A stretch of 5,332 nt of DNA from an uncultured Lachnospiraceae bacterium. GTDB lineage: Bacteria; Bacillota; Clostridia; Lachnospirales; Lachnospiraceae. This document shows positions 1 through 5,332 of the stretch, piece by piece. Below the pieces are notes generated by a model, which was not told the origin of the DNA, did no database searches, and worked only from the letters and a program-made list of their open reading frames with translations. The DNA is taken from NCBI GenBank assembly GCA_900555195.1, contig USKC01000230.1, positions 1 to 5,332 on the forward strand. Reading direction: 5' to 3'. Numbering within the stretch: position 1 is the first letter of the stretch; every line of letters starts with the position of its first letter. A program made the position numbers and the translations under genes.

Positions 1-43
1 GCGTTTGAGAAGAAATACAAGACTTAAATGGAGATATAAAAAG

Positions 44-511
44 ATGATTAAAGTACTATTTATTTGCCACGGCAACATCTGCCGCTCCCCCATGGCGGAA
101 TATATCTTCCGCGATCTGGCAAGGAGCCGGGGGCTGGAAGATCAGTTCCACATCGAGTCAGCTGCTACCAGCACAGAAGAAATCGGCAATCCCGTTCACT
201 ACGGTACCCGACGCAAGTTGTTGGAACATGGGATCTCGCGGGAGGAGATCGCCCTTAAGCATGCCAGACAGATGACCAGGAAGGATTATGAACAGTTTGA
301 CTACCTCATCGGCATGGATAGGATGAACCTGAGGAACATTCTGCGCATTGTGCGGGATGATCCGCAGGAAAAGGTGCATCTGCTCCTGGACTATACCAAC
401 CGACCGGGAGATATTGCGGACCCCTGGTATACAGGCAACTTTGAGGAAACTTACAGGGATGTTTGCGAAGGCTGTGAGGGGCTGCTTTTGCACATTTTGC
501 GGCGGAATTGA
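44..511 (+). CDS. Low-molecular-weight protein tyrosine phosphatase
   Basis: Encodes 155 residues, normal for the LMW-PTP family of cytosolic cysteine phosphatases, which remove phosphate from tyrosine through a phospho-cysteine intermediate. The P-loop CX5R(S/T) lies at the extreme N-terminus as CHGNICRS, with nucleophile Cys8 and phosphate-binding Arg14. The second signature, DPWY at residues 126-129, supplies the general acid Asp126. The start is ATG at 44, because it places the P-loop at the usual distance from the N-terminus and follows GGAG at 30-33; an in-frame TTG at 5 would add 13 poorly justified residues. The last 61 bp overlap the convergent araC-family gene. In bacteria these enzymes often counteract tyrosine kinases controlling exopolysaccharide, but no such partner is visible here, so the substrate is unknown. 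An arsenate reductase role is less likely given the intact DPWY motif. Confidence 0.93.
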   Translation: MIKVLFICHGNICRSPMAEYIFRDLARSRGLEDQFHIESAATSTEEIGNPVHYGTRRKLLEHGISREEIALKHARQMTRKDYEQFDYLIGMDRMNLRNILRIVRDDPQEKVHLLLDYTNRPGDIADPWYTGNFEETYRDVCEGCEGLLLHILRRN

Positions 512-1497
512 AGCGGCGAAAGGCCGCAGGCCTTCCGGAACTGCCTGCAGAAAGACGGTGAATCCGTGAATCCGCAGGAATAGGCGATATCCGTGATCTG
601 GCGGTTTGTATCCCGAAGGAGGCGCCGGGCTTCTTTGAGGCGCAGCGCAAGAAGATACTGCTGGATGCTCTGATGCGCGCAGTTTTTGAAGGCGCGGTAC
701 AGGTAGGAACGGCTGACGCCTATCTGGCGGGCCAGCTGTTCCACTTTGACAGGATAGCTGTAATTATGATTCAGATACGCTGCGGCCTGGCGAAAATAAA
801 GTTCCTGGCTTGCCAGGGAGCTGCTGCCCTGTGTATCATTGGAAGAAGACAGCCCTGCGAGCTGCGAGAAAGTATCCGGCTCCTGGTACATACAGGAAAA
901 CAACAGAAAGAAATTCCCGATGATTTCCAGGGAATTTCTTTTTTCGTCCTGGAAGCTGGTCTCAAACAAGGAAGCCATGGAAAGGAGATGGTCTGCGGCT
1001 TCTGGGGTTGGGGAGTGATAGGTCACATTCGATTCCCCGAGACGGCAGCTGCCAAGCAGGGCTTTCGCTCCCGGCCCGTCAAAGGCGATCCAGGTATATT
1101 CCCATGGATCCTGCTCATCAGCGATATATTTTGTGGTTTCTCCGGGAAGGATCAGGAAGGCATCTCCCTTTGCAAGCGCATGGGCTTCTTCTCTGCGCAG
1201 ATACCGTCCTTTTCCGCTTCGGATGAAATGAATCAGATAATGCGGCCTTACGGCAGGGCCGAAGAAATGGCCGGGCGTGCAGGATTCACTTCCGCAGTAA
1301 TAGAAATGAACGGCGCTGCCCGGTTCCGGCCCGCTTAGGAGCCTTGTGGTTTCACGCGAAGCGCCGCGCAGCGGCGCTGCTTTGCCGGTTTCCTGTATTC
1401 CGAAGGGATAAGGAAGGGGGTCTACGACCTGCTGTTTCAGGTTTTCGAGGCCTTTGTCTGCTGTATCCATGCTCTGCTCTGTTCTGTCCGTTTCCAT
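451..1497 (-). CDS. AraC-family transcriptional regulator with N-terminal cupin sensor domain
   Basis: Encodes 348 residues. An AraC-type cupin ligand-binding domain spans about residues 76-150, including HYLIHFIRSGKG and GDAFLILPGE. A serine-rich linker lies near 216-230. The C-terminal double helix-turn-helix has a first recognition unit near 252-271 (VEQLARQIGVSRSYLYRAFK) and a second near 301-333 (ITDIAYSCGFTD, ending SPLQFRRK). The start is ATG at 1497, directly after the purine-rich SD stretch at 1503-1515; the frame stays open upstream but translates into a non-conserved stretch. About 75 residues precede the cupin, longer than is common. Divergent transcription from melA strongly suggests it is the local activator responding to an alpha-galactoside or related sugar, as MelR, RafR or MsmR do; that assignment is inference. 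The final 13 residues after FRRKM are non-conserved in appearance and are read from the opposite strand of the phosphatase gene. Confidence 0.93.
   Translation of the reverse strand: METDRTEQSMDTADKGLENLKQQVVDPLPYPFGIQETGKAAPLRGASRETTRLLSGPEPGSAVHFYYCGSESCTPGHFFGPAVRPHYLIHFIRSGKGRYLRREEAHALAKGDAFLILPGETTKYIADEQDPWEYTWIAFDGPGAKALLGSCRLGESNVTYHSPTPEAADHLLSMASLFETSFQDEKRNSLEIIGNFFLLFSCMYQEPDTFSQLAGLSSSNDTQGSSSLASQELYFRQAAAYLNHNYSYPVKVEQLARQIGVSRSYLYRAFKNCAHQSIQQYLLALRLKEARRLLRDTNRQITDIAYSCGFTDSPSFCRQFRKACGLSPLQFRRKMCKSSPSQPSQTSL
907..944 (+). terminator. Terminator-like hairpin on the plus strand inside the araC-family gene
   Basis: A perfect 12-bp inverted repeat, AAAGAAATTCCC at 907-918 and GGGAATTTCTTT at 930-941, encloses an 11-nt loop. 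The run of six T at 939-944 overlaps the end of the 3' arm. Read on the plus strand this has the form of an intrinsic terminator, though the stem is AU-rich at its base. It would stop transcripts leaving the phosphatase gene about 400 nt beyond its stop codon, antisense to the regulator. Read on the minus strand the hairpin is followed by only three T, so it should harm araC transcription less. The same bases encode residues 186-198 of the regulator, in the linker between its domains. Confidence 0.45.
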
Positions 1498-1502
1498 TTT
1501 TG

Positions 1503-1515
1503 CCTCTCCCCTCCT
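1503..1515 (-). promoter_or_regulatory. Ribosome binding site deciding the araC-family start
   Basis: On the minus strand this stretch reads AGGAGGGGAGAGG. Its GAGG part lies 5 nt before the ATG at 1497 and its AGGAGG part 12 nt before it. It fixes the start 66 codons inside the longest open frame. Confidence 0.75.
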
Positions 1516-1587
1516 ATGCCCGTTGCGGGACACAGGCCCGCGCCTGATTAAAAAACAACATAAATACAATAATTTAGAAACAATCTG

Positions 1588-1642
1588 TATAGAATGAAAG
1601 GCGGTAAAATCATAAAATGAGAACCACCAAGACCATTCTATA
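1588..1642. repeat. Perfect 9-bp inverted repeat in the araC-melA control region
   Basis: TATAGAATG at 1588-1596 is matched by its exact reverse complement CATTCTATA at 1634-1642, with 37 bp between them. Each copy contains a candidate -10 hexamer for the gene it faces. The repeat may be a pair of regulator half-sites, two opposed -10 elements, or both. GC-rich bases follow the core in each copy (GGCGG after 3 nt in one, GGTGG after 5 nt in the other), which hints at a longer shared site. Confidence 0.5.
1590..1595 (+). promoter_or_regulatory. Candidate -10 element of the melA promoter
   Basis: TAGAAT matches the sigma-A -10 consensus at five of six positions. The hexamers 16 to 18 bp upstream (around 1566-1573) do not resemble TTGACA. 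A good -10 with no -35 is typical of promoters that need an activator, which fits control by the adjacent AraC-type protein. The predicted transcript would start near 1602 and carry a leader of about 78 nt. The assignment is tentative because the region is AT-rich. Confidence 0.35.
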
Positions 1643-1663
1643 GGAAACATAAATAAAATACAA
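1635..1663 (-). promoter_or_regulatory. Candidate promoter of the araC-family gene
   Basis: Read on the minus strand, TTGTAT at 1663-1658 is followed after exactly 17 bp by TAGAAT at 1640-1635. The -35 is weak (three of six) and the -10 good (five of six). Transcription would begin near 1628 and give a leader of about 130 nt. That leader contains a small GC-rich hairpin, GCGGG/CCCGC, at 1525-1541. The promoter reaches almost to the melA ribosome binding site, so regulator binding here could affect both genes. Confidence 0.35.
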
Positions 1664-1667
1664 GGAC

Positions 1668-1675
1668 AGGAGGGG
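1668..1675 (+). promoter_or_regulatory. Ribosome binding site of melA
   Basis: AGGAGGGG contains a full AGGAGG core ending 6 nt before the ATG at 1680, an optimal arrangement that confirms the start. Confidence 0.8.
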
Positions 1676-1679
1676 TACC

Positions 1680-3002
1680 ATGGTAAAAATTGCATTCTTA
1701 GGAGCGGGAAGCACGGTGTTTGCCCGGAATGTGCTGGGAGACTGCATGTGCACGCCCCAGCTGCGGGACGCGGAAATTGCGCTTTATGATATTGATGCCA
1801 AACGCCTGGAGGACTCGGAGATTATTTTAAAGGCGATTAATCATAATGTGAATGAGGACAGGGCGCAGATTGCCACCTATCTGGGCGTGGAGAACCGGAA
1901 GGCGGCCTTGAAAGATGCGGATTTTGTGGTGAACGCCATTCAGGTTGGCGGCTATGAGCCCTGCACGGTGATTGATTTTGAGATACCCAAGAAGTACGGC
2001 CTGAAGCAGACGATTGGGGATACGCTGGGAATCGGCGGAATTATGAGGGGACTGCGCACCATACCCGTGATGGAAGAGTTCGCACGGGATATGGAAGAGG
2101 TATGCCCGAAGGCGCTGTTTTTGAACTATACCAATCCCATGGCGATCCTCAGCGGTTATATGCAGCGATATACCCGAATTCAGACGGTGGGCCTCTGCCA
2201 CAGCGTACAGGTATGTACGGAAGGGCTGCTGAAGGGGCTTGGAATGGAAGATAAGCTGGAAGGGGCTACGGATTATATCGCGGGGATCAACCATATGGCC
2301 TGGCTGCTGAAGGTGCAGGACAAGGATGGAAACGATCTGTATCCGGAGATCCGGAGGCGTGCCCTGGAGAAAAATGCTTCTGAGAAGCATAATGATATGA
2401 TTCGCTATGAATATATCAGAAACTTTGGCTATTATTGTACGGAATCCAGCGAGCATAATTCCGAATACAATCCGTTCTATATCAAGTCCCGTTATCCGGA
2501 ACTGATCGACAGATACAATATCCCGTTGGATGAATATCCAAGGCGCTGTATCAAGCAGATCGCGGATTGGGAAGAAGAACGCAGGAATATTCTCAATGAC
2601 GGGAAGATTACGCATGAACGTTCCCGTGAGTATGCGTCTTATATCATGGAAGCGGTGGTGACCAATAAGCCCTACCAGATCGGAGGAAATGTCCTCAATA
2701 CCGGGCTGATCGATAATCTTCCTTCCGATGCCTGCGTTGAGGTGCCCTGTATGGTGAATGCGCAGGGGATCAACCCGTGCCATGTTGGCAGGCTGCCGGT
2801 TCAGCTGGCCGCCATGAACCAGACCAACATCAATGTACAGCTTCTTGTGATCGAGGCCGCCAGAACCAGAGACCGCAACTATATTTATCAGGCAGCCATG
2901 CTGGATCCCCATACGGCGGCGGAACTGAGTATTGATGATATCCGCAGCATGTGTGATGAATTAATTGAGGCACATGGGGAGTATATGGCGATGTACCGTT
3001 AG
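1680..3002 (+). CDS. melA: Alpha-galactosidase, glycoside hydrolase family 4
   Basis: Encodes 440 residues, the usual length of MelA. GH4 enzymes are cytoplasmic and hydrolyse glycosides by an NAD+- and Mn2+-dependent oxidation, elimination and re-addition route. The N-terminal dinucleotide-binding loop is GAGST at residues 8-12. NYTNPM at 149-154 is the family's substrate-contact motif. CHSV at 173-176 carries the metal ligand Cys173; as I recall, CHS(V) marks alpha-galactosidases within GH4, against CHE for alpha-glucosidases, CDMP for phospho-alpha-glucosidases and CNVP for phospho-beta-glucosidases. The second metal ligand is probably His205 in GINHMAW, and SSEHNSEYNPF at 256-266 also fits MelA. 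The expected substrates are melibiose, raffinose-type sugars or other alpha-galactosides. The gene diverges from an AraC-type regulator and is followed by a strong terminator, so it is probably monocistronic and sugar-induced. No residue appears missing. Confidence 0.95.
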   Translation: MVKIAFLGAGSTVFARNVLGDCMCTPQLRDAEIALYDIDAKRLEDSEIILKAINHNVNEDRAQIATYLGVENRKAALKDADFVVNAIQVGGYEPCTVIDFEIPKKYGLKQTIGDTLGIGGIMRGLRTIPVMEEFARDMEEVCPKALFLNYTNPMAILSGYMQRYTRIQTVGLCHSVQVCTEGLLKGLGMEDKLEGATDYIAGINHMAWLLKVQDKDGNDLYPEIRRRALEKNASEKHNDMIRYEYIRNFGYYCTESSEHNSEYNPFYIKSRYPELIDRYNIPLDEYPRRCIKQIADWEEERRNILNDGKITHERSREYASYIMEAVVTNKPYQIGGNVLNTGLIDNLPSDACVEVPCMVNAQGINPCHVGRLPVQLAAMNQTNINVQLLVIEAARTRDRNYIYQAAMLDPHTAAELSIDDIRSMCDELIEAHGEYMAMYR

Positions 3003-3030
3003 AAACGGCGATGCAGTAACAGGGATATGG

Positions 3031-3110
3031 CCCGCCGCTTGGTCCCTTGCGCCGCCTTCAATGATAATGAGTCGTTGAAGGCGGCGTAAGGGGCCGGCGG
3101 CGGGATTTTT
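3031..3110 (+). terminator. Very long hairpin intrinsic terminator after melA
   Basis: The arm at 3031-3065 folds on 3071-3104. The outer stem is CCCGCCGC (3031-3038) with GCGGCGGG (3097-3104). A single bulged T at 3039 and four pairs, two of them G-U, follow. Next comes an 18-bp block, 3044-3061 with 3075-3092, holding one G-U pair, then four apical pairs around an AATGA loop. In all there are about 34 pairs, followed by ATTTTT at 3105-3110. It closes the melA transcript 28 nt after the stop codon. Read the other way it has no T-run, so it is directional. Confidence 0.9.
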
Positions 3111-3111
3111 G

Positions 3112-3140
3112 TTGCAAAATCAAGGCCCAGGGTTTAGAGT
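3112..3140 (+). promoter_or_regulatory. Weak candidate promoter for glmM
   Basis: TTGCAA at 3112-3117 and TAGAGT at 3135-3140 are separated by 17 bp; each matches consensus at four of six positions. A promoter is expected here because the melA terminator lies just upstream. TATAAA at 3147-3152 is an alternative -10 but has no -35 at the right distance. The leader to 3246 holds short complementary pairs (CCCTG 3160-3164 with CAGGG 3175-3179; CCTGC 3187-3191 with GCAGG 3212-3216). I recognise no riboswitch or ribozyme in it. Confidence 0.3.
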
Positions 3141-3246
3141 AAATAGTATAAATCAAATACCCTGCCGCGGGAAACAGGGCATCAAACCTGCAGCGCTGCC
3201 AGGGGAATATAGCAGGCTTTCCGTTTGACGGGAGGAAGGAGTGAGT

Positions 3247-4581
3247 ATGAAATATTTTGGAACGGATGGATTTCGTGGGAAAGCGAATGAGGTACTGACA
3301 GCGGATCACGCATTTCTGATCGGAAAATTTCTTGGCTGGTATTTTACGGAAGGTGCGAAAAAGAGGGCGAAATGTGTGATCGGGAAGGACACGAGACGTT
3401 CCAGCTATATGTTTGAGTATGCGTTGGCGGCAGGACTGAGCTGTACCGGGGTTGACGTGTATCTGCTGCATGTGACCACCACGCCCAGCGTGTCCTATGT
3501 GACCAAAAGCGGAGATTTTGATTTTGGAATCATGATTACCGCCAGCCATAACCCTTATTATGATAACGGAATTAAAATCATCAACCGGGATGGTTATAAG
3601 ATGGAAGAATCTGTCCTGGAAGAGGTGGAAAAATATCTGGATGGCGAAGTGGAGATCACCTATGCGCATAATGAGCATATTGGAAAGATTACGGATTATA
3701 TTCAGGGGAGGAATCAGTATATCAGTTATCTGACTTCCACGACGATCCACTCTTTCCGCGGATATCGCGTGGGGCTGGACTGCGCAAACGGGGCGGCCAG
3801 CAGCATTGCGAAGACGGTGTTTGAGATGCTAGGGGCCAAGACCTATATGATCCATGATGAGCCGGATGGGCTGAATATCAACGTGGACTGCGGTTCTACG
3901 CATATTGAATCCCTGCAGAGATTCGTGGTGGAACAGGGCTTGGATGTGGGATTCGCCTTTGACGGAGATGCGGATCGCTGTTTTGCTGTGGATGAAAAGG
4001 GAAATGTGCTGGACGGAGACCTGATCATGTACCTGTGTGCGGTGCGGATGAAGGAAGAGGGAGCGCTGATCGACAATACGGTGGTGGCCACCGTGGCCTC
4101 CAATGTGGGTGTGGAAAAAGCGCTGGAAAAAGAAGGGATCCGTATGGAACGTACACCGGTCGGTGATAAATATGTATCAGCAAAAATGCAGGAATGCGGA
4201 TACAGCATCGGAGGGGAGGAGTCCGGCCATATTATTTTCAACAAATACAGCACTACCGGAGACGGAATCCTGACGGCTATCCGGGTGATGGAAATCGTGG
4301 TTGGAAAGAAAACCATGCCCTCCTTCCTGGTGGCCGGGGTTCAGGTATATCCGAAAGTGCAGATAAACAAACGGGTGACGGACGCAGGGGAGGTCCTTTC
4401 CAGAAAAGAAGTACAGGATGCGATCGCTCTGGCGGAGAAGGAGTTGGAAGGCTGCGGCAGGGTGCTGATCAGAAAGAGCGGGACCGAACCGGTGATCCGG
4501 ATACTGGTGGAAGCGGATGAAGAAGAGAAGTGCCGCAGATATGCGCAGCAGATAGCGGAACGAATGGAGGAAGGCGTTTAA
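3247..4581 (+). CDS. glmM: Phosphoglucosamine mutase
   Basis: Encodes 444 residues, typical of GlmM, which interconverts glucosamine-6-phosphate and glucosamine-1-phosphate in the cytoplasm on the route to UDP-GlcNAc and peptidoglycan. All four hallmarks of the alpha-D-phosphohexomutase fold are intact: the catalytic phosphoserine Ser100 in TASHNP, the Mg2+ loop DGDADR at 239-244, the sugar-binding GEESGH at 323-328, and the C-terminal phosphate-binding RKSGTEPVIR at 409-418. KYFGTDGFRG at the N-terminus is characteristic of GlmM rather than phosphomannomutase. ATG at 3247 is chosen, with AAGGAG at 3236-3241 ending 5 nt before it; GTG at 3241 has GGAGG 5 nt upstream and would add two residues, and the sequence cannot decide between them. 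The gene follows the melA terminator and precedes a sensor gene by 41 nt without a terminator, suggesting joint transcription. Confidence 0.95.
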   Translation: MKYFGTDGFRGKANEVLTADHAFLIGKFLGWYFTEGAKKRAKCVIGKDTRRSSYMFEYALAAGLSCTGVDVYLLHVTTTPSVSYVTKSGDFDFGIMITASHNPYYDNGIKIINRDGYKMEESVLEEVEKYLDGEVEITYAHNEHIGKITDYIQGRNQYISYLTSTTIHSFRGYRVGLDCANGAASSIAKTVFEMLGAKTYMIHDEPDGLNINVDCGSTHIESLQRFVVEQGLDVGFAFDGDADRCFAVDEKGNVLDGDLIMYLCAVRMKEEGALIDNTVVATVASNVGVEKALEKEGIRMERTPVGDKYVSAKMQECGYSIGGEESGHIIFNKYSTTGDGILTAIRVMEIVVGKKTMPSFLVAGVQVYPKVQINKRVTDAGEVLSRKEVQDAIALAEKELEGCGRVLIRKSGTEPVIRILVEADEEEKCRRYAQQIAERMEEGV

Positions 4582-4611
4582 GGTTCAGGAAAGATCTGCC
4601 GACTTCTGGGG

Positions 4612-4616
4612 GGAGG
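4612..4616 (+). promoter_or_regulatory. Ribosome binding site of the truncated sensor gene
   Basis: GGAGG, within a longer G-rich run, ends 6 nt before the ATG at 4623. It supports this open frame as a real gene although its stop lies outside the window. Confidence 0.75.
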
Positions 4617-4622
4617 TGCGGA

Positions 4623-5332
4623 ATGAAGAAGTCTTGGGGGCTTAGGATCAAACTGATTTTCCAGCAGCTGGCATTGACACTGGTTCCCCTGCTGATCTTT
4701 GCCGGACTGTCTCAGCGCGTACTGGTATCTTCCATGCGTGATAATCTGGAAGGAAGGGTTCGCGCTGGACTAGAGATGGCGAATACGGGCCTTACACTGG
4801 TGCTGGAAGGTTACCAAGCGCTTTTGAATGATTTCTGTACGGATCCGGTGGTTATAAGAGCCCTGGAGCGATATGGGGAAGAAGGATTTGAAACGGAAGA
4901 TGCTCGGGTATGGTTGGAAGAAAGGATGAAGCGAATCTGCAATAGAGATGACCAAATTGCAGGGATAGCGGTTTTTCTGCCGGAGAGTGCTTTGCTGTAT
5001 CATGATGGAATTATGCATCTATCAGAAGAAGGTTCAGGGGAGGAGGCAGATGGAACGGGGCCTTTTGACGTGTTTCAGGTTCCATTTCAGATACAGAGCA
5101 CGGATGGCGAGGTTACATACCTGTTCGCTCTACAAAGACAGATGGATGTACAGGATGTTTTGGGGATACGGGTAGCACTTTATTTGGAAGAACAAGTACT
5201 ACAGACGGCCATGGGAGGGGTGGAAGAGGACAGTTTCCTCCTGGAGAAGGATGGGGTGGTGGTAAGTGCACCGAATTGGGAGTGGATAGGAATTCAGCTG
5301 GATTCAGAAGAGATTCGGCAGGCTGTAAGGCA
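4623..5332 (+). CDS. Membrane sensor protein, N-terminal part (probably a two-component sensor histidine kinase), cut by the window end
   Basis: The frame runs 236 codons from ATG at 4623 to the edge without a stop, so only the N-terminus is visible. A basic start (MKKSWGLRIK) precedes a single hydrophobic helix at about residues 11-30 with an internal LVPLL, giving an inside-to-outside anchor. Residues from about 31 form a soluble, mostly acidic segment expected to be extracellular. Its last stretch, LEKDGVVVSAPN then WIGIQL at 207-226, resembles the distal part of a double Cache sensor domain. This architecture is common in YesM-type histidine kinases of Clostridia, but chemoreceptors and diguanylate cyclases share it, and the output domain is not in view. 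The ligand is unknown. The gene starts 41 nt after glmM with no terminator between, so co-transcription is likely. Confidence 0.7.
   Translation, partial: MKKSWGLRIKLIFQQLALTLVPLLIFAGLSQRVLVSSMRDNLEGRVRAGLEMANTGLTLVLEGYQALLNDFCTDPVVIRALERYGEEGFETEDARVWLEERMKRICNRDDQIAGIAVFLPESALLYHDGIMHLSEEGSGEEADGTGPFDVFQVPFQIQSTDGEVTYLFALQRQMDVQDVLGIRVALYLEEQVLQTAMGGVEEDSFLLEKDGVVVSAPNWEWIGIQLDSEEIRQAVR

Noticed and set aside
5..43. Upstream TTG start for the phosphatase
   Set aside because: It would add 13 residues before a P-loop that normally sits within about ten residues of the N-terminus, while ATG at 44 has GGAG at a suitable distance.
513..548. Two small GC-rich hairpins just after the phosphatase stop (GCGGC/GCCGC at 513-527 and GCAGGC/GCCTGC at 526-548)
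   Set aside because: No T-run follows, the stems share bases, and the sequence codes for the regulator's DNA-binding domain, so a terminator call is not supported.
673..1338. A 221-codon open frame on the plus strand opposite the araC-family gene
   Set aside because: It is antisense to a gene with clear domains, shows no recognisable family and has no convincing ribosome binding site. It is a compositional shadow.
1525..1541. GCGGG/CCCGC hairpin in the regulator's leader as a possible attenuator or riboswitch
   Set aside because: The stem is only 5 bp, no T-run or alternative pairing is evident, and no known riboswitch core was recognised.
1827..2912. A 361-codon open frame on the minus strand opposite melA
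   Set aside because: It lies wholly antisense to a well-supported GH4 enzyme; its translation has no recognisable domain and reflects codon bias of melA.
3111..3246. Possible glmS-type ribozyme or riboswitch upstream of glmM
   Set aside because: Only short complementary pairs are present, and the region is too small and lacks a recognisable conserved core.
3058..3750. A 230-codon minus-strand open frame across the melA-glmM gap and into glmM
   Set aside because: It runs through the terminator hairpin and antisense to conserved glmM motifs, with no recognisable family.

Overview
The window reads as chromosomal DNA from a Gram-positive anaerobe of the Clostridia, most likely Lachnospiraceae. 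That placement is inference. It rests on purine-rich AGGAGG-type ribosome binding sites before every complete gene, mid-range GC, a GlmM protein resembling Lachnospiraceae homologues as I remember them, and a melA controlled by an AraC-type regulator, a common arrangement in that family. No rRNA, tRNA, CRISPR array, insertion sequence or phage gene was recognised.

Layout: (1) 44-511, plus strand: a complete low-molecular-weight protein tyrosine phosphatase. (2) 451-1497, minus strand: an AraC-family regulator whose 3' end overlaps the phosphatase tail-to-tail by 61 bp. (3) 1498-1679: a divergent control region with a perfect 9-bp inverted repeat whose two copies look like opposed -10 elements. 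(4) 1680-3002, plus: a GH4 alpha-galactosidase (melA), closed by a very long hairpin terminator at 3031-3110. (5) 3247-4581, plus: phosphoglucosamine mutase (glmM). (6) 4623 to the window edge, plus: the N-terminal 236 residues of a membrane-anchored sensor with a Cache-like extracellular domain, 41 nt after glmM and probably co-transcribed with it.

How the parts fit: the AraC-type protein and MelA form a compact divergent sugar-response unit. The regulator would sense a sugar through its cupin domain and switch on melA, which hydrolyses alpha-galactosides such as melibiose. The melA promoter has a fair -10 but no recognisable -35, as expected of an activator-dependent promoter. No transporter is present, and the terminator makes melA monocistronic. 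glmM supplies glucosamine-1-phosphate for UDP-GlcNAc and peptidoglycan; its pairing with a sensor gene is positional only.

Most genes are ordinary in type. The less ordinary signals are structural: the 34-bp terminator stem, a terminator-like hairpin on the plus strand inside the araC coding region, the 61-bp convergent overlap, and the twin inverted promoter elements. I found no convincing new multi-gene system here.
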